A stretch of DNA of 64,000 bases from Kingdonia uniflora (taxonomy: Eukaryota; Streptophyta; Magnoliopsida; Ranunculales; Circaeasteraceae). Under the pieces are notes generated by a model, which made no database searches, was not told the DNA's origin, and was given only the letters and a program-made list of their open reading frames with translations. Positions 22,801 to 37,800 of this stretch are shown here, piece after piece (within the stretch, counting starts at the first letter, position 1; each line of letters starts with the position of its first letter). Made by a program: the position numbers and the translations under genes. Location: contig JACGCM010000669.1 in assembly GCA_014058105.1 (NCBI GenBank), positions 3,844,001-3,908,000 of the forward strand. Reading direction: 5' to 3'.

Positions 22801-25800
22801 TTCTAACTGTGTTGCTTGTGCAGGTTGGAGCTGGAGTTTTGGTTCAATTAAGATTACAATGGAGCTCAATTTTTGTTTCTTCTTGCAGGGGCCATCCCCC
22901 AGGATGTTAGTCAAACTTAGAAGTGAGAGAGTGAGTGTCTACTTGTCATAAGAGAAGCCTTGGCATTTACCATGAAGTTGTCATGCCCCAAAATTCATAC
23001 TCCGAGCCTTGTCAGAATATACATCTCGAGGCCGTGAACAGGTCGGGCATCCCAAACAGATGAGCCCCAACGATGTAGAAATCCAACAAAATGAAATATC
23101 TACATTCACTCAATATACGCAGCGGAAATATCAAGATTTAAAATAAAAGTCTAAAACCAACTCCTATCAAATCTGCCATTCAACATACCATCAAGGAAAT
23201 AAATATATGGAGTCTCACATCAACGGAAATAAACTAAAAAAACGTCGCAACAACACGCTCCCAACTACTACCCCAGCGGTCCTGAACGCTTACTAATAAC
23301 CTGGTCCTGAAATGATATTGCGCAAGGCGTCAGCAAGCCACGGCCAAGCAAGTACGGTAACTCTCTAAACGTTAACAATATGTTACAAGAACTAACTATA
23401 TAAATACAAACCACAATCAATAAATGTCAAAAATATATTAATAACTAACTATAAGACATTGCGAGTTCAATACGGCTAGATGATATGATGCAAGTGTATA
23501 AGATGTTGGCGCCAACAATATTAATGATAAAGGTGAAGTAACATTCTAGAAATGTCGTGTATCTGATAGAGTTTCTTTGTAATTATGCTCTTTCGTCCTC
23601 TGTACGAAATAATAATCCAACAACTCTTTGGATGTCTCTTTTAGGGTTTAATGCCCGCGGAGATGCCTAATGTAAAACTCTTCGACCTGACCCTCTTCAA
23701 CCTGACCAATGTCTTTTAGGGGTTAGTACCCATGGAAATGCCATGGAATCTGCCAATTCTTGTGACCTGATCAATGTTCTTTTAGGGATTTATACCCATG
23801 GAAATGCCGATGGTTCACCACTAGACATAACCGATAAGAAACCCCTATCATTTACATTCACTTCAAGTCCTTGTTCATATGGTTGTATATCCATTTATAT
23901 CTTTTGTTACGTTACACATTGTGTTTTATTTTATTAGTCAAGATATACACTAACACTAACTCTAGTGTGCGACCAATGTTCATAAAGGGTACATTAGTCG
24001 AGTCGCTCTACTCAACTCAAGGTTCTCAAGTACTAGCTCTTAGACAGAATAATAGCCAACCTAATTCTCAGATGCAATAGTCTGAACTTCCATGTCATTA
24101 TCGTTCAAACATTTGATCATAGATTATTTCTCTAAAATCCTGAGTTATTATCTTATTATGACATATCATAAGCTTATCATAGTCAACACAAAGTAAGTGT
24201 TTCATCATCTAGTAACAATACTCAACAACCTCACTTCTTAAACCAAGCTACTCTAACTATAGGAGTTGCATAATCTTAAGCTTAATTATATCAAATGTTG
24301 GTCCCTGGTCCAGAATATAAGCTGGGTTGTTTACACACGCATTAAACAATCCCATCTCTAATAAGTCGTAGTATATATATGTTCACAGGTCATTGGCATC
24401 CAAATATAACGAGTATAAGTAGCTTCCACTAACCCTAAAATATCTTCATGGTTCAATAACAAAATCAGATCCTAATGAAGAGGTTAATGTATCCTTACTC
24501 AAGTACCATAAATAAAAGGACCATAAAGAAACCTAGATCCACAGTATGACAAATCTTCATCTATTCTACTTGTACACAACATGAAAATGAGAAGAGAGAA
24601 GTTGCACTTGCCTTGGATAATGTACATGAAAAATATAACGACGAACAATCGAGAAACGGATGTAGAGCCGCTCGATAAACTCATGGAAATAGGCGAGGGT
24701 GATACCCTTTGTTCTCCTAGTGTAGTTGCTTCCTACTGTAGTTGTTGTAGTTGCTTCCTACTGATCTCCTTTAAAGCGATACTAAAGATGAGTCGCGCTC
24801 TCTCTATTTCTTCCCTTGTGGTGACAGAGTATGATAGTGCTCTTACTAGTTCTCTCTCTCTCTCTCTTGACAACAATGAGGCGGTATAATGGGCTGAATA
24901 CTTTCTCTCTCTAGTTTTATAGGTGGAGGTTAGGGTTTGTTTCCTAGCTTGCAGCTCACGTGAGAACTCTTTCACTCTTAACCTCACAAGGTGTAAGCAC
25001 AACTCCTAAGGTGTGATCCCATACCATGGGGGCTATTTTGCTAATACAACTACCTAAATATTGTATGATAATAAAACTCACAATATAAAAATAATAAAAA
25101 CTCCAGTAATGACCAAAAATAATTCGGGGCATTACAGAAGTACAAGAGCTTAATGACTTTATACTATATGGCTTGTCTGATGGTGAACCCTTCTCAAGGT
25201 ACACACTGCCACCCAGATCACCTAGAGAGTTTTAGGATTTTTCTAACTCTATTTACTCTTGTACAGTTTGCAGGCTCTTGAAGTTCTTTAGAGTGCATAC
25301 TCCTAAGGGACAGTTTCCCTTAGGTGCCTGTTTTATGAGAAGAGAGGGTGAGGGAGTGCACATCAATGTTTTGTCTTTAATACTCTTAGTAGACTCACTG
25401 AGAAGTTGTCCCTGAGTATTTGTCGATACTGACACTTGTATGAATGATTTACAAGAGTTTTACTGGGGAAACTATTAGATATTCTCCCACTGAGTGGAAG
25501 GGAGAGCATTCTAACTTTGTTTTCTTTAGTCTCTGGTGTGCAGGTGGTTTAACCTACAAGGAGAGGCAGATGAGACAAGATACTACTCATTCTCAACTCA
25601 AGTCCTCTCTTAAGGTGCACATATATTCCAATGAATACATCACGGGGTTTGTACTCCATGAATCATACTAACTACAATGTCTATGAGTAAAAGTTAGGTA
25701 AGAAAATCTGTAAAAAAAATTAATGATTAAAGCAGGTTGTTGGAATATTAGAGGTCTAAATGACCCCATTAAACAAGTGGAGGTGAGAAAGTGAATAATT

Positions 25801-28800
25801 ATTAATAAAATCAACATTGTTGGCATTGTGGAAATCAGAGTCAAAGCTTTATAACTTTGCTTTCATTTCTAAGAGAATTTGTTCAGACTGGACTGTTGTG
25901 AACAACTACTACAAATCTGAGAAAGGTAGGATTTGGGTGTTTTGGGATCACAATATTGTTAATGTCACAGTGGAAGGAACAAATGATAGCCATAAAGACT
26001 GTTGTTAGAGCCAACATTAACATCTTCTTTTTTTAATTTGTTTATGGCAATATTATTCACTTCAAGAGAAAGGAGCTTCGGCAATCTATTGTGCGGCTCT
26101 CTCATTACATGACACATCCTTGGGCCTCGCTTGGAGATTTCAACTCCATTCTCAAGTCACAAGAGAAAGTGGGAATCAGCCCTGTGAGACCTTGGAAGCT
26201 CCTAGATATCTTCAATTGCATTCAACAAACTGGATTGATGGACTGTAAGTGCAAAGGGTATTTTCTAACTTGGAATAATAAGAATAGCCTTAGCCAAAGA
26301 GTAGCTACCAGGATTGATAGAGCACTTGTTTACTCTGAATGGGTTTGCTCTTACAATGAGTCTGAAGCTAACTTTCAACCTCTAGGAGTGCCTGACCATT
26401 CTCCTTGTGTGTTAGCTCTTGTTAATAAAAGTGGTAAAGGCCCTAAACTTTTTAAAATGTCTAATTATTGGATTGATGACCCTGAATTCATGGAAGTGGT
26501 CGACAAGCTTGGTGTTAGAGTTAGCTTGTATTGCCAAAGAGCTTTTATGTGTTTTTACCTGTTTTTAATCTTTTCCCTTTTGCAAAGGTTGTTGCCTTAA
26601 CCCTAACTTAGAACACATTCTAATGTGCAGAGAGTGTTTTTCTCCTTTTGTTATCATGGTATCAAGAGCAAGGTTTTTTCGTTTTTGGCAAATTAAGGTT
26701 TGATTTGAGTGTGATTCTTCTTCGATCGTGTTTGGGGTTCATTCTTCTTCGATTGTGTTTGGGGTTCGGATTCGCGTAATTAGGTTGCAATTTTACTGTT
26801 TGTCATCGCTCACGGAAGTAATTCTAGGGTTGCAAAACTCCTTCGTCAAATCACAGGTTGGTCATTGCTCGTATTTCTCTCTCAAGTTTTTGGTACTGTG
26901 GTTTGCTTGGTACAGTATGACTGTAATTTGCTTGATTGTTTTGTGCTTGAAGTATTTAGGAGTGGTTTATGTGGTGGAGATTAGGGATTTGCAGGTGGTA
27001 ATTGGGGTGATTCTTGGTGTTGTTAGGACTGTTATTTGTGCCCAAATTGCTGCAGATTTTTGTTGCTTAATTACTTAATGCAGGTGATTGGGTATGTGAT
27101 GTTTGTGTTATTGAGAATGGGGACTTGCAAGTGGTGATTGGGGTTTAGGGTGGTGGTAATTACTTGACGAATTCACAGCGGTGGTTGTGTCGTTGATTGG
27201 GTCTTTCTTTGTAGGTGGGATTCCAAGTTGTGGTTATTGGGTGTGTGATTGTGATTATTTGTTCAGGTTTGCAGATAGTTTGCGGGATTGAATTCTTGTA
27301 GTTGAATTTGTATTTTGTATTAATGATGACTGATGAAAAATCAAATTTCCAAGGGATTAGCTTGAAACTGACGGGACCTAATTATGGGTATTAGGCCGAT
27401 AAAATGACCCACTTCATGATAGATCGAGGGTTCTGGGATTATGTTGATGGAACAACTACAAAGCCGTTGGATCCTGAAAAATTGACATATACAGCTAATT
27501 TAAAAAAATGGCAAATGAATAACTCAAAGATCATTACGTGGATCGGCAATTCGGTTGAAATCTCAATTGGTATTCAGTTAGCCAAATTCCAAACAGCGAA
27601 GGAGAGGTGGGATCACTTGAATAAGTTATTTACTAAATCGAATTTCGCACGGCAATATCAACTGGAAGTTGGCGTTAGAGGGGTTCGACAAAATGATCAT
27701 AGTGTTCAAGAGTTTTATAATGTGATGCTGGTTTGTGGGATCAGCTAGCCTTGACTGAGCCACCATTAAGACTTAACTGTTTGCGTTGATTGGATCAAAT
27801 ATAGATAGCAACAACGATTAGTGCAGTTTCTAGTTGTATTACGTGATGATTTTGAGTCTCTTCGGGGTTCAATTCTTCATAGAGATCCTCTTCCTAGTAT
27901 TGATTATGTAGTTAGTGAGCTTCTTGCGGAGGAGGATCGTTTGAGGACGCAGATAGAAAAGGGGGCTCTTACTATACCTACTCAATCAATTTTAGTGGTT
28001 CGGCCAATGCATCAGTCTCCGACTTCGTCCATCATTAGTGTCACTACAGATAATAGATCATCTATTCCCTTAGTTGGAGTTGGACCTGTCACCACACCAC
28101 ACTTGTCCCTTACAGATGTTTATTTTCTTCCCCATCTCACTTTGAGTTTGATTTCTGTTAGTCAGTTGTGTCTTTCTGGATATTTTGTTTACTTTTATGA
28201 TTATCATTGTTTTGTGCAGAACCGTCATACTCAGAGGCTGATTGGGACCGGTCATAGAGATGGCGGCTTGTACGTTTTAGAAAATTTTCAGCCATCTGCT
28301 AGAACAGTTTCGGTTAGTTCTTATGTTGATTCGTCTTCTTTCCATTTAGGATCAAAGTCTAGCATATTTTATTTATGGCATGCTAGATTAGGTCATGTGT
28401 CAGGATCTCGGTAAAAGTATTAGTTTCGACTGGTACTTTAGGAAATGTTCATTGTCATGATATTTCTGAGTGTTCTAGTTGTAAACTCAAAAAAAATTCT
28501 GCTTTACCCTTTCCTGTTAGTACGTTTGTCACTTCTACACCTTTTGATCTAGTTCACTCTGAAGTATGGGCCCTGCACCCCATCCCACTAAGGGGGAGTC
28601 TCGTTATTATGTTTCATTTGTTGATGATTATTCTCGTTACTGTTGAGTGTCTTTAATGAAACGACGATCTGAGTTTCTTTCAATTTTCAAAGCATTTAAA
28701 GTTTTGGTTCAAACACAATTTTCTACTATTATCAAATGCTTTCGAGGTGACTTGGGAGGAGAGTATACCTCTGGAGATTTTACAGATTTACTTGCCTCAG

Positions 28801-31800
28801 ATGGGACTATCCACCAGTCTTCTTGTACTGAAACTCCTCAACAAAATGGTATTGCTGAAAGAAAACATCGTCATATAATGGAGACTGCACGATCTATGCT
28901 TCTTTCAGCATATGTTCCTAGTATCTTTTGGGGCGAGGCAATCCTTACAGTTATTCATCTAATCAATAGGATTCCAACAATTCTGACTTCTGGCATTACT
29001 CCTTATGAGCGTTTGTTCGGCAAACCTCCAGATTATTCGTCCTTGAGGGTTTTTAGCTGCACATGTTTTGTTATGTACCACAATGTCGACCGTAACAAGA
29101 TTTCTCGTCGATCTATCATGTGTGTTTTTCTTGGCTACAATGATACTCAGAAATGTTACAGATGTTATGATCCCATTGGTCAAAAGTTCTATGTCTCCCG
29201 CCACGTAGTCTTTTTGGAGCGTATCCCTCTGTATTTGATTCCTTTGATTCCTGACCGATCACGAGAGATTCACGAATCGGAGTTGCTCTATGTTGATCAT
29301 TTCCCTGTTAATGATACTAGTTCTGATACATCTGATAGGCTAGCTATACTGCCAATTCCTGAGCATGTCACATGACCCCTATTTCTGTTGTGCAGTAGCC
29401 TACTCGCAGCCTTCCAGCACCAGTCGAATACTCGAAGGCTGCATCGAAGCCTACCTAGAGACTCGAAGCCCAGCAAGACAGTAACTAAGTCCACGAAGCC
29501 TTCCGAGATTAATCGAACACTTGAAGGCATCATCGAAGCTAACTGCCATAGTCGAAGCCAAAGATAGACGGTCAGCAGCACCAGAACTCAGCATCAGTAC
29601 CAGAGAGACTTCGACCATGGTAATACATGGTCAAAGGCAAACACATCTGACAGCCAGCTCACCAAACAGAATAGTGAAACGAGCCGCCAGACAACTACTA
29701 TCAGAACCGACTCCACGTACAGAACAGCTGTCCCAAAGGATATACATGTAATCTGACCTCCCATGGTGACTCACCCCTTTCCTATCTCCTATAGATAGGA
29801 AGGAGGTGATACTATGAAGGGGTTAGAAAAACTCTCTCGAAAACCCCCTCAAGATTACCTTTGAATACCCTGTAACCTACTTCTATTCGATCTGTCATCT
29901 AACTCAATATATATCATTAATCATTCAAATCCTCACTAGAGGTCTTGGAGAAACCAATTCTAGGACTCCACGCAAGTGTGTTAGTTCAGTAATATAGTCT
30001 ATTATTGCCTTATATACTTACTTAAGCCCCTAGTCAAAGATAAACCCCATGGTGTAAAAGCTAGTTTCCCCTCCCACGAAACTTGGCCCCTACTTTGGTG
30101 TCGCCTCTGCTACACCCACCCTGCCCAATTCCTCTTTTCTCTTTCTTTCCCCTTATAACCATACTTAATCGCCCCCACCCTTCGCTCAGCCTCTGCCATC
30201 GTCAGAAACTCCGCCGACGGAGTAGCCGCTCAACTTGCCCTCATTAGCCAACAATTTGCTCAAACCGAGGAGCGCCATAACAACCAGTTACGCATTGAGC
30301 GTGAAGACAGACGACAAGAACTTGAGGCTGAACGGCAACGTCGTTTAGACGATAACGACCGACAACATCGTGCTCTGGACGAACTGCGTCATATTGTTCG
30401 CGAGCTTCAACAGATTCAGGCCCAAGACGCTCCTCTGCGATCTCAAGAACCCGCCCTCTCGCGCGGTTCAGCCCGCGCCCGGCTTGGGCCCCATCCCCAA
30501 ATCGAGGTCCCCCTCGTCCATCTTGGCGCGAGGGTGCCCCTACTACCATACCCACCGGCTCCATCCATCTTGGTGTCCCCGTTACGGAGGACTCCTCTGA
30601 TTTTACACTTTGCACTTCTCGCCACCCTACATGGCGCCCTGCTCGGGAAAGCCTTGGCGAACGGAGCGCCGAGCATGCCCCCTATCCACGGCCTCATCAC
30701 CCTCGACCCCAGCGATCTCCCCCTCGTCCTACCTACCTTACACAGCAGGAACTCGATCAAAAAATCCGTGCCGTTATTTGCATCAGCACGAGCCCCACAC
30801 CGAACTCCTAGAGTCGGTTAAACAACCCCATCTGCCCTAAACTCCTCGTTGTCGAGGTACCTCTAAATTTCCATACCCCTAAAATCAGCAAATACCGCAA
30901 TACCGACCCTCAATCTTATGTCCTCGAATTCTAAAATGCTTTAAGCCTGTATTCCACAACCGACCACATCTTGTGTCGCACGTTTCCCACCAGTCTCACT
31001 AATAGCCCTCTAAAATGGTACCACAACCTCCCTAATAGTTCTATCTGAAGTTTCGAACAGTTGTCGAACCTTTTTATCTCCCAGTTTGCCTTTAATAAAG
31101 ACCGTGAGGTCTGAGTCGATACTCTCTTCAACTTTCGCAAGTCCCCCAACAAAACGCTTAAAGCTTTCACCAAGCGTTTTCTCGATGAGTCGCGCAAAGT
31201 CGAAAACCTGGACTGCGCGAATGTCGTGCTCGCGTACTCCAACGCTCTGCCAAACCACAGTCGCGTTAAGGAGAACATCGTGCTTCAAAAGCCACGAACC
31301 CTTGAGGAGATGCTATTCAAGGTTAACGGATACATCGACCTCGAACGCCTCCGTAAATCCAATCGCCAGGGGCAAGCCTCGACCACCAACCACAACAAAC
31401 CTCGACCATCGCCTACACCCATGGTCGCTCCTGTCTCACAAGAGAACGAGAGCCGCAAACGCCCTCACTCCGATGCTACCCCTTCTGAAATCCGAAAAAA
31501 ATGACCCATGTCGGTCCTACAGAAGCTCATTGCTCCTATCAGCACCCTTATCACACACATCCAGGCCGATCCTATCTGGCGTACTCTTTCCCCATCGAGG
31601 TCCGTAAGGATGAGCCCTACTGCCAAAATCATAAATGCAACTGCCACCCCACAAAAAAATGTTATGCTCTACAACGATCGCTGGAAATGATTATTAAAGC
31701 AGGTCGTCTATATCGATATGTCGCCAATCTCCCCAGCTATCTCGACGGGTCGTATCTCAAGACCTAACCTGCTCCAAATACCGACCCAGCCGAGGTACAT

Positions 31801-34800
31801 ATTTTCCAACTCCACCTCATCAAAGCTAATAACATCGACAGTGGTCGTACTCGAAGCAAGCGCAAACGAGTCGAAGAATGTTGTAAGCTTACTTACCAAC
31901 ATAAGTTACCCATCCTTCTACCAGAATCTAGCCAACGCCCTCGACCCGAAGGTATATCCTTCATCGATTGTGATACTTCTCATGTCCGCTTCCCCCACTC
32001 CGATCCTTTGGTCATCATGATCAAGATCAAACATCTCGTCTTACACACTATGCTTATTGATACGGGCAGTGCAGCAGACGTCCTCTTCCTCCAGACCATC
32101 CGCGCCATGCAAAAAACAGACCTCATTACACCAGTGAACGTCGAACTCAAGGGCTTTAACGGCGGTACCGAAGTCGCTGTCGAAAGCTTTAGCCTCCTTG
32201 TCACCACCGGTCCAGTTACCCTCCAAACTAGTTTTCTCGTCATCGACAAGAAATCTGAATACCTGGGCATTCTAGGGCGTGATTGGCTTCATGCCATGAA
32301 GGCCATACCTTTTACCTATCACCAGACATTGCGTTTCACTATCCCTTGTGGCACTTGGAACATGAAAGGCTCCCAACGCCTAACCCGCTCATGCGAGCAC
32401 CCCGAGATCGATCTTACCAGAAAACTTGTTAAGCCATAACAATCAATGCTTCTTTCTCTCCCCACACCATCGAACCCTTCTACCACACCTGTCAAACCTA
32501 CTGTGTACTTCGAACTCGATGGCCCTGATCGAGGTACATTCATTGGTAGTTTTTTGGATCCCGACAAAAGCCTCGAGTTCACCACGTTCCTTCGAGCAAA
32601 TAAAGATGTCTTCGCCTGGACGTTCCATGAGATGCCCGGCGTCGACCCCACCCTGGCTGGCCATCGACTTGACCTCATTCCTAAATCTACAGCCGTGAAG
32701 CAGAAGAAGCGCACTTTGGCACCGAGGATTCGAGAAGCGGTGAACCTCGAAGTTGAAAAACTTTTGGCCGCTGGTTTCATCAGAGAAAAATACGGCGACT
32801 GGATCCCGAACATTGTTGTTGTCCCTAAGAAGAACGGCAAGATTCAAATCTGCGTTGACTTCACAGACCTTAATAAACGCACACCGAAGGACAATTTTCC
32901 TCTCCCGATCATTTCAATGCTCCTGGATGCAACTGCCGGTCATGAACGATTATCAATGATGGACGCGGCTTCAGGTTACAACCAGGTATCCCTTCTCCCC
33001 GAGGATCAACTTAAAACATCGTTTATAATCGAACAAGGACTTTACTGTTTTAACGTCATGCTCTTCATCCTAAAAAACGCGGGTGCCACTTACCGACGCC
33101 TTATTACCACCATGTTCAAACCACTGCTTGGCAAGTCGGTCGAAGTTTATATTAACGACATGTTATGCAAGTCTCCAAAAATATACCCATATACAGGACC
33201 TAACCGAAGTATTTTCGATACTTCGCTCTTATAACATGAAATTGAATCCAGGCAAATGCCAATTTTCATTCCGCTAATATTCGTGCAAATGCCACCTCAT
33301 CAACAAACGAGGTACCGAGATCGATCCCACTAATATTCGTGCCCTCATTGATATGCCTTCCCCTCGAACTAAGAAAGACATCCAAGAGGTTGCTGGCAAA
33401 ATAGCCGCCCTAAGCCGTTTTATCTCAAAATCCTCTGATCGTTGTGTTTGGCTTTTCTCCCTCTTACGCGACCAAGGCGTTCATAAGGCCAAAAAGAACA
33501 ACCCCGAAGTTAATTGAACACACGATTACAAACAGGCCTTCCTCGAACTCAAAACTTACCTTAGTCGGCCACCTATCATAAGCACCCCCATCGAAGGCGA
33601 AACGCTCTTCTTATATCTCGCAGTAACCGATACTTCTATTAGCTCGGTCCTTATTCGACTCGAAACCAGTATTGAGAAACCCGTATACTTTATCAGCAAA
33701 ACTTTGACACCTGCCGAAACTCGATATACCAAGTTCGAGCGATTGCTCCTTACACTTGTCTATACTGCTCAAAAGCTCAAACCATACTTCCAAACTCACC
33801 CCATACGTGTTATCACCAACTACCCTCTTCGAGAGATCCTCAGCAAGAAAGATAAATCCAAACGGGTACAATAATGGTCCGTCTATCTCGGTAAACACGA
33901 TATCACTTTCGAAAAACAGATATCTCAAAAGGGTCAGGCAGTTGTTGATTTCCTTGCCAACTTCCCGGTCGAAGACTTCGACTGGGAAGAACACCAAGAC
34001 GATTTACCTAAAGATCAGCCCGAACAAAGCGACCCTTGGAACCCTAATATGGGCTGGCGTCTCTTTACCGATGGATCTGCCGGACCCAACGGCTCTGGGA
34101 TAGGTATTGTCCTGGTTACTCTTTCCAATGACCGAATCGAGAAGGCGGTCAAATTAAATTTCGAATGCTCCAACAATGAGGCCAAATACAAAGCTTTGAT
34201 ACATGGTCTCGATCTCGCTCTTGAACTTGGTGTCTCCAAACTTGCAGTATTTACCGATTCCCAGGTTGTTCAGAGACAGTACTCCGACGAAAATCAAGCA
34301 AACGGTCGCATGACTGAGTACGCAACACTTGTTCCTCAGCGCATAGAACGTTTCCCTAAAAAATCTTCTATTACACATTACCCTCGAGGCAAAAACAGAC
34401 ATGCCGATGCCCTCGCCAATATAGCAGCCATGTTAGGCCAGTCTGAATCTCGAACACTCCATATCGAAGTACTCGAACACCCAGGTATCAACCAGATGGA
34501 AGTCAATGCCATCAATACTGGGGGCGAAAGTCTCGATCTCGAAGACTGGCGCACACCCTTCCTTGCATATTTCAATAGTTCTACCCTCCCGGAGGATCCC
34601 AAGGCCAAGCGTCCGTTATTGGAAAACTGCCGACGATACACTATTCTCCAAGGCGGTCTACACCGCAAATCCCCAAACGACATACACCTCCGTTGCATCT
34701 CCCAACATGAAGCCATTACCATACTTACCGAACTCCACGAAGGCAACTGAGGTGCTCACACTGCTGGTCGATCTATGGCTCTTCGAGCCGTAACCCAAGA

Positions 34801-37800
34801 TTTATTCTACCCAATATGAAGAAACAAGCTGAAGAGTATGCGCAACACTGTGACAAATGCCAACGTCACGCTTACGACATTCGAAGCCCCTCACAAGACC
34901 TCCATTGCAGCCAAGTTGCTTGGCCATTCAAGCGGTGGGCCATCGATCTAATGGGTCCTTTCCCGAAAGCTTCGGGCAGCAGAGAACACATTCTAGTGGT
35001 CACAGATTATTTTACTAAATGGGTTGAAGTCGTGCCTCCATGTCGAACCAAGGAAGAAGAAGTCATCAAGTTTTTATGGGAAAATATCATCACACGTTTT
35101 GGCTGCCCTCACATGATTCGATGCGAAAACGGTCTACAGTTTGTCGAGAACAAAGTCTGCAATTTCCTCAAAAAGTACAACATTATCCGTTCCCCCCTCT
35201 ACACCCTATTACCCACAGGGAAATGGTCAGGTCAAAGCAATCAATAAAACTATAGTCGACGGTCTTAAGAAACGCGTCAACCAGAAAAAGGGCCGATGGG
35301 TTCAAGAGTTACCACATGTGCTTTGGGCCTACCGTACCACACCAAGAAAGGCGACGGGCTGCACTCCTTGCCTCCTGGCTTACGGTACCGAAGTTGTCCT
35401 GCCTACTCAGTTCAAAGTGCCAACGCGCGACCCTGACATCCCTGATGAAGATGACGAGTTCGAACTTGGATGCAATATGTTATGAATCGATAAAACTAGA
35501 GACCGAGCCATAACTAGCCTCGGCCGTTATCATCTCTCTCTCCAGAAGTCATACAACAAGAGGGTTCGACCTAGAAGCTTTAATATTGAAGATTTGGTTC
35601 TTCGACGAGTCACACCCTCTTCAAAGCCTCGCAATGCCGGCAAATTAGCCAAATCCTGGGAAGGACCTTATGTCGTGTACGACAAAACCGACAAAGGATC
35701 GTATTATTTGATGACAGAAGCTGAGGAGCCCCTACCCAACACTTGGAACACAATGCAATTAGTCTGATACAATAGGTCGCGGCCACCACCTTGTTCAACT
35801 GATATAAATACAGCATAATCAATAAGCATATTTTTCTCCTCTGAGCTTCATGTCATACCTCCAGTGAACTTCTTGAGTTGGTCAAACCTTAGTATCATGG
35901 CAACCCTTCGACCCGACTGATACTTGGGGGCGACCTTAAAGTTTTTCAAGGTTCCAATTCGAGCAAACCCGAGTGGCATGAATGGTCGACAGACCGGACA
36001 CTCGTGGATGCATTGGGGCCGATCACATAATGCTTCGTTTAGGCTCAAACCCGCAGATAGACCTGGGGGCGACCTTCGAAGTTCAGTGAACTTCTTGAGT
36101 TGGTTAAACCTAAGTATCATGTCAACCCTTCGACCCGACTGATACTTGGAGGCGACCTCAAAGTTTTTCAAGGTTCCAATTCGAGCAAACCTGAGTAGCA
36201 TGAATAGTTGACAGACCGGACACTCGGGGATGCATTGGGGCCGACCACATAATACTTCGTTTAGGCTCAAACCCGCGGATAGACCCAGGGGCAACCTTCA
36301 AAGTCCAGTGAACTTCTTGAGTTGGTCAAACCTAAGTATCATGTCAACCCTTCGACCCCACTGATACTTTGGGGCGACCTTAAAGGTTTTCAAGGTTCCA
36401 ATTCGAGCAAACCTGAGTGGCATGAATGGTTGACAGATCAGACACTCGGGGATGCATTGGAGGGGCTGACCACATAATACTTCGTTTAGGCTCAAACCCG
36501 CGGCTAGACCCGGGGGCGACCTTCGAAGTTCAGTGAACTTCTTAAGTTGGTCAAACCTAAGTATTATGTCAACCCTTCGACCCGACTGATACTTGGGGGC
36601 GACCTCAAAGTTCTTCAAGGATCCATTTCAAGCAAACCCGAGTGGCATGAATGGTCGATAGACCGGATACTCGGGGATGCCTTGCAGTCGACCATACCTT
36701 GCTTCGTCCAGGCTCCAACCCGCGGCTAGATATACCCGGAGGCGATCTTCGAAGTCCGGCATATTCTATACTTCAATTATCACACAGAGATACCATCATA
36801 CAGATCTACCAGCAAGTCAAGTAAAATACATACCAGCAATTCAAATTCAACTACATTACACATTGTTCAAATTCTACCTATCCAGTACACATTGTTCAAA
36901 TTCAACATACCAGCAATTTAAGGAGAGAGAGTTCATTATAGACGACAAAAGCCAAAGAAAGTACCTTCTCCAAATACCCCACTCACACAGGATTGGCCGC
37001 ACTTACTCCTTCTACATGATCTACTACAGCAACACCACCACGCCTTCGATAATGGGGTTCATTCCAGAAGTATCAACAGTACCTTCGACCACAGCATTTC
37101 CAGCGCCAACACCATCCCCTTCGACCGTGGATCAGCTACCACATCTCCAGCACCTCCACCTACAGGGTCCACTTCCATCCCTTCCGTCGGTGCCACATCT
37201 TCGACAGAAGGTTCTTCCGTTGAAGGATAGCGGTCGAAAGTCTCTGGGTCATATCCCAACCCATCCACAAATTTCTTCAGCGCAGTGGTCACGTTGCACT
37301 CCTCGTCGTACTGCGCCTGGAAACGTGCCTTATTGTTCTGCAGCTGCTCATCCTTGCTGGCCAGTTTCGCTTCCAACACTGTTACCTTCAGATTACAGTT
37401 GGCGATCGCAGCCTCAATTTCCCTCGCGGCATCAGCTCGAATCTGCAACTTATCTCGTTCTAGTACACCGACCTGGGTCTCCAGCGACAGAATGGTCCCC
37501 TGCAAGAGCTCAAGTCTGTCCTGCTTCAGTTCTTCACTCGATACCTTTTGTGCTTTATTAAAAGATATCACCCAGGCACTGTCGAAGCTTTGGCCGTGAC
37601 TTTGCCTTTACCCTTGCTGGCCTGCCGAGGTACATCGAGAACAGTCTCGGGAACGCTCGACCGTATCGTCCCAGGCCCTCCTCGCCGACCCTCGGTACAA
37701 AGCTTGATTTTCGACTCAAATTGTCGCAATCCATCTCACCTGCCTTTGTCGATGTACCTCCTTCTTTCCTCTTCCTCGATGGCCCAGCAGTAACAGGAAC

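Noticed and set aside
24733..25002. Arg/Glu-rich ORF inside the solo LTR
   Set aside because: It overlaps a (CT)n simple-sequence run and lies entirely inside an LTR with defined borders.
30244..31647. Several ORFs on both strands opposite the gag of the nested gypsy
   Set aside because: They are shadows of GC-rich gag sequence; the true gag frame can be followed by its motifs.
35848..36618. Minus-strand ORFs with repeated [16 protein letters not shown] phrases, as a repeat protein
   Set aside because: They follow the 222-bp DNA tandem repeat, whose length is a multiple of three, in the 3' UTR of a retroelement.
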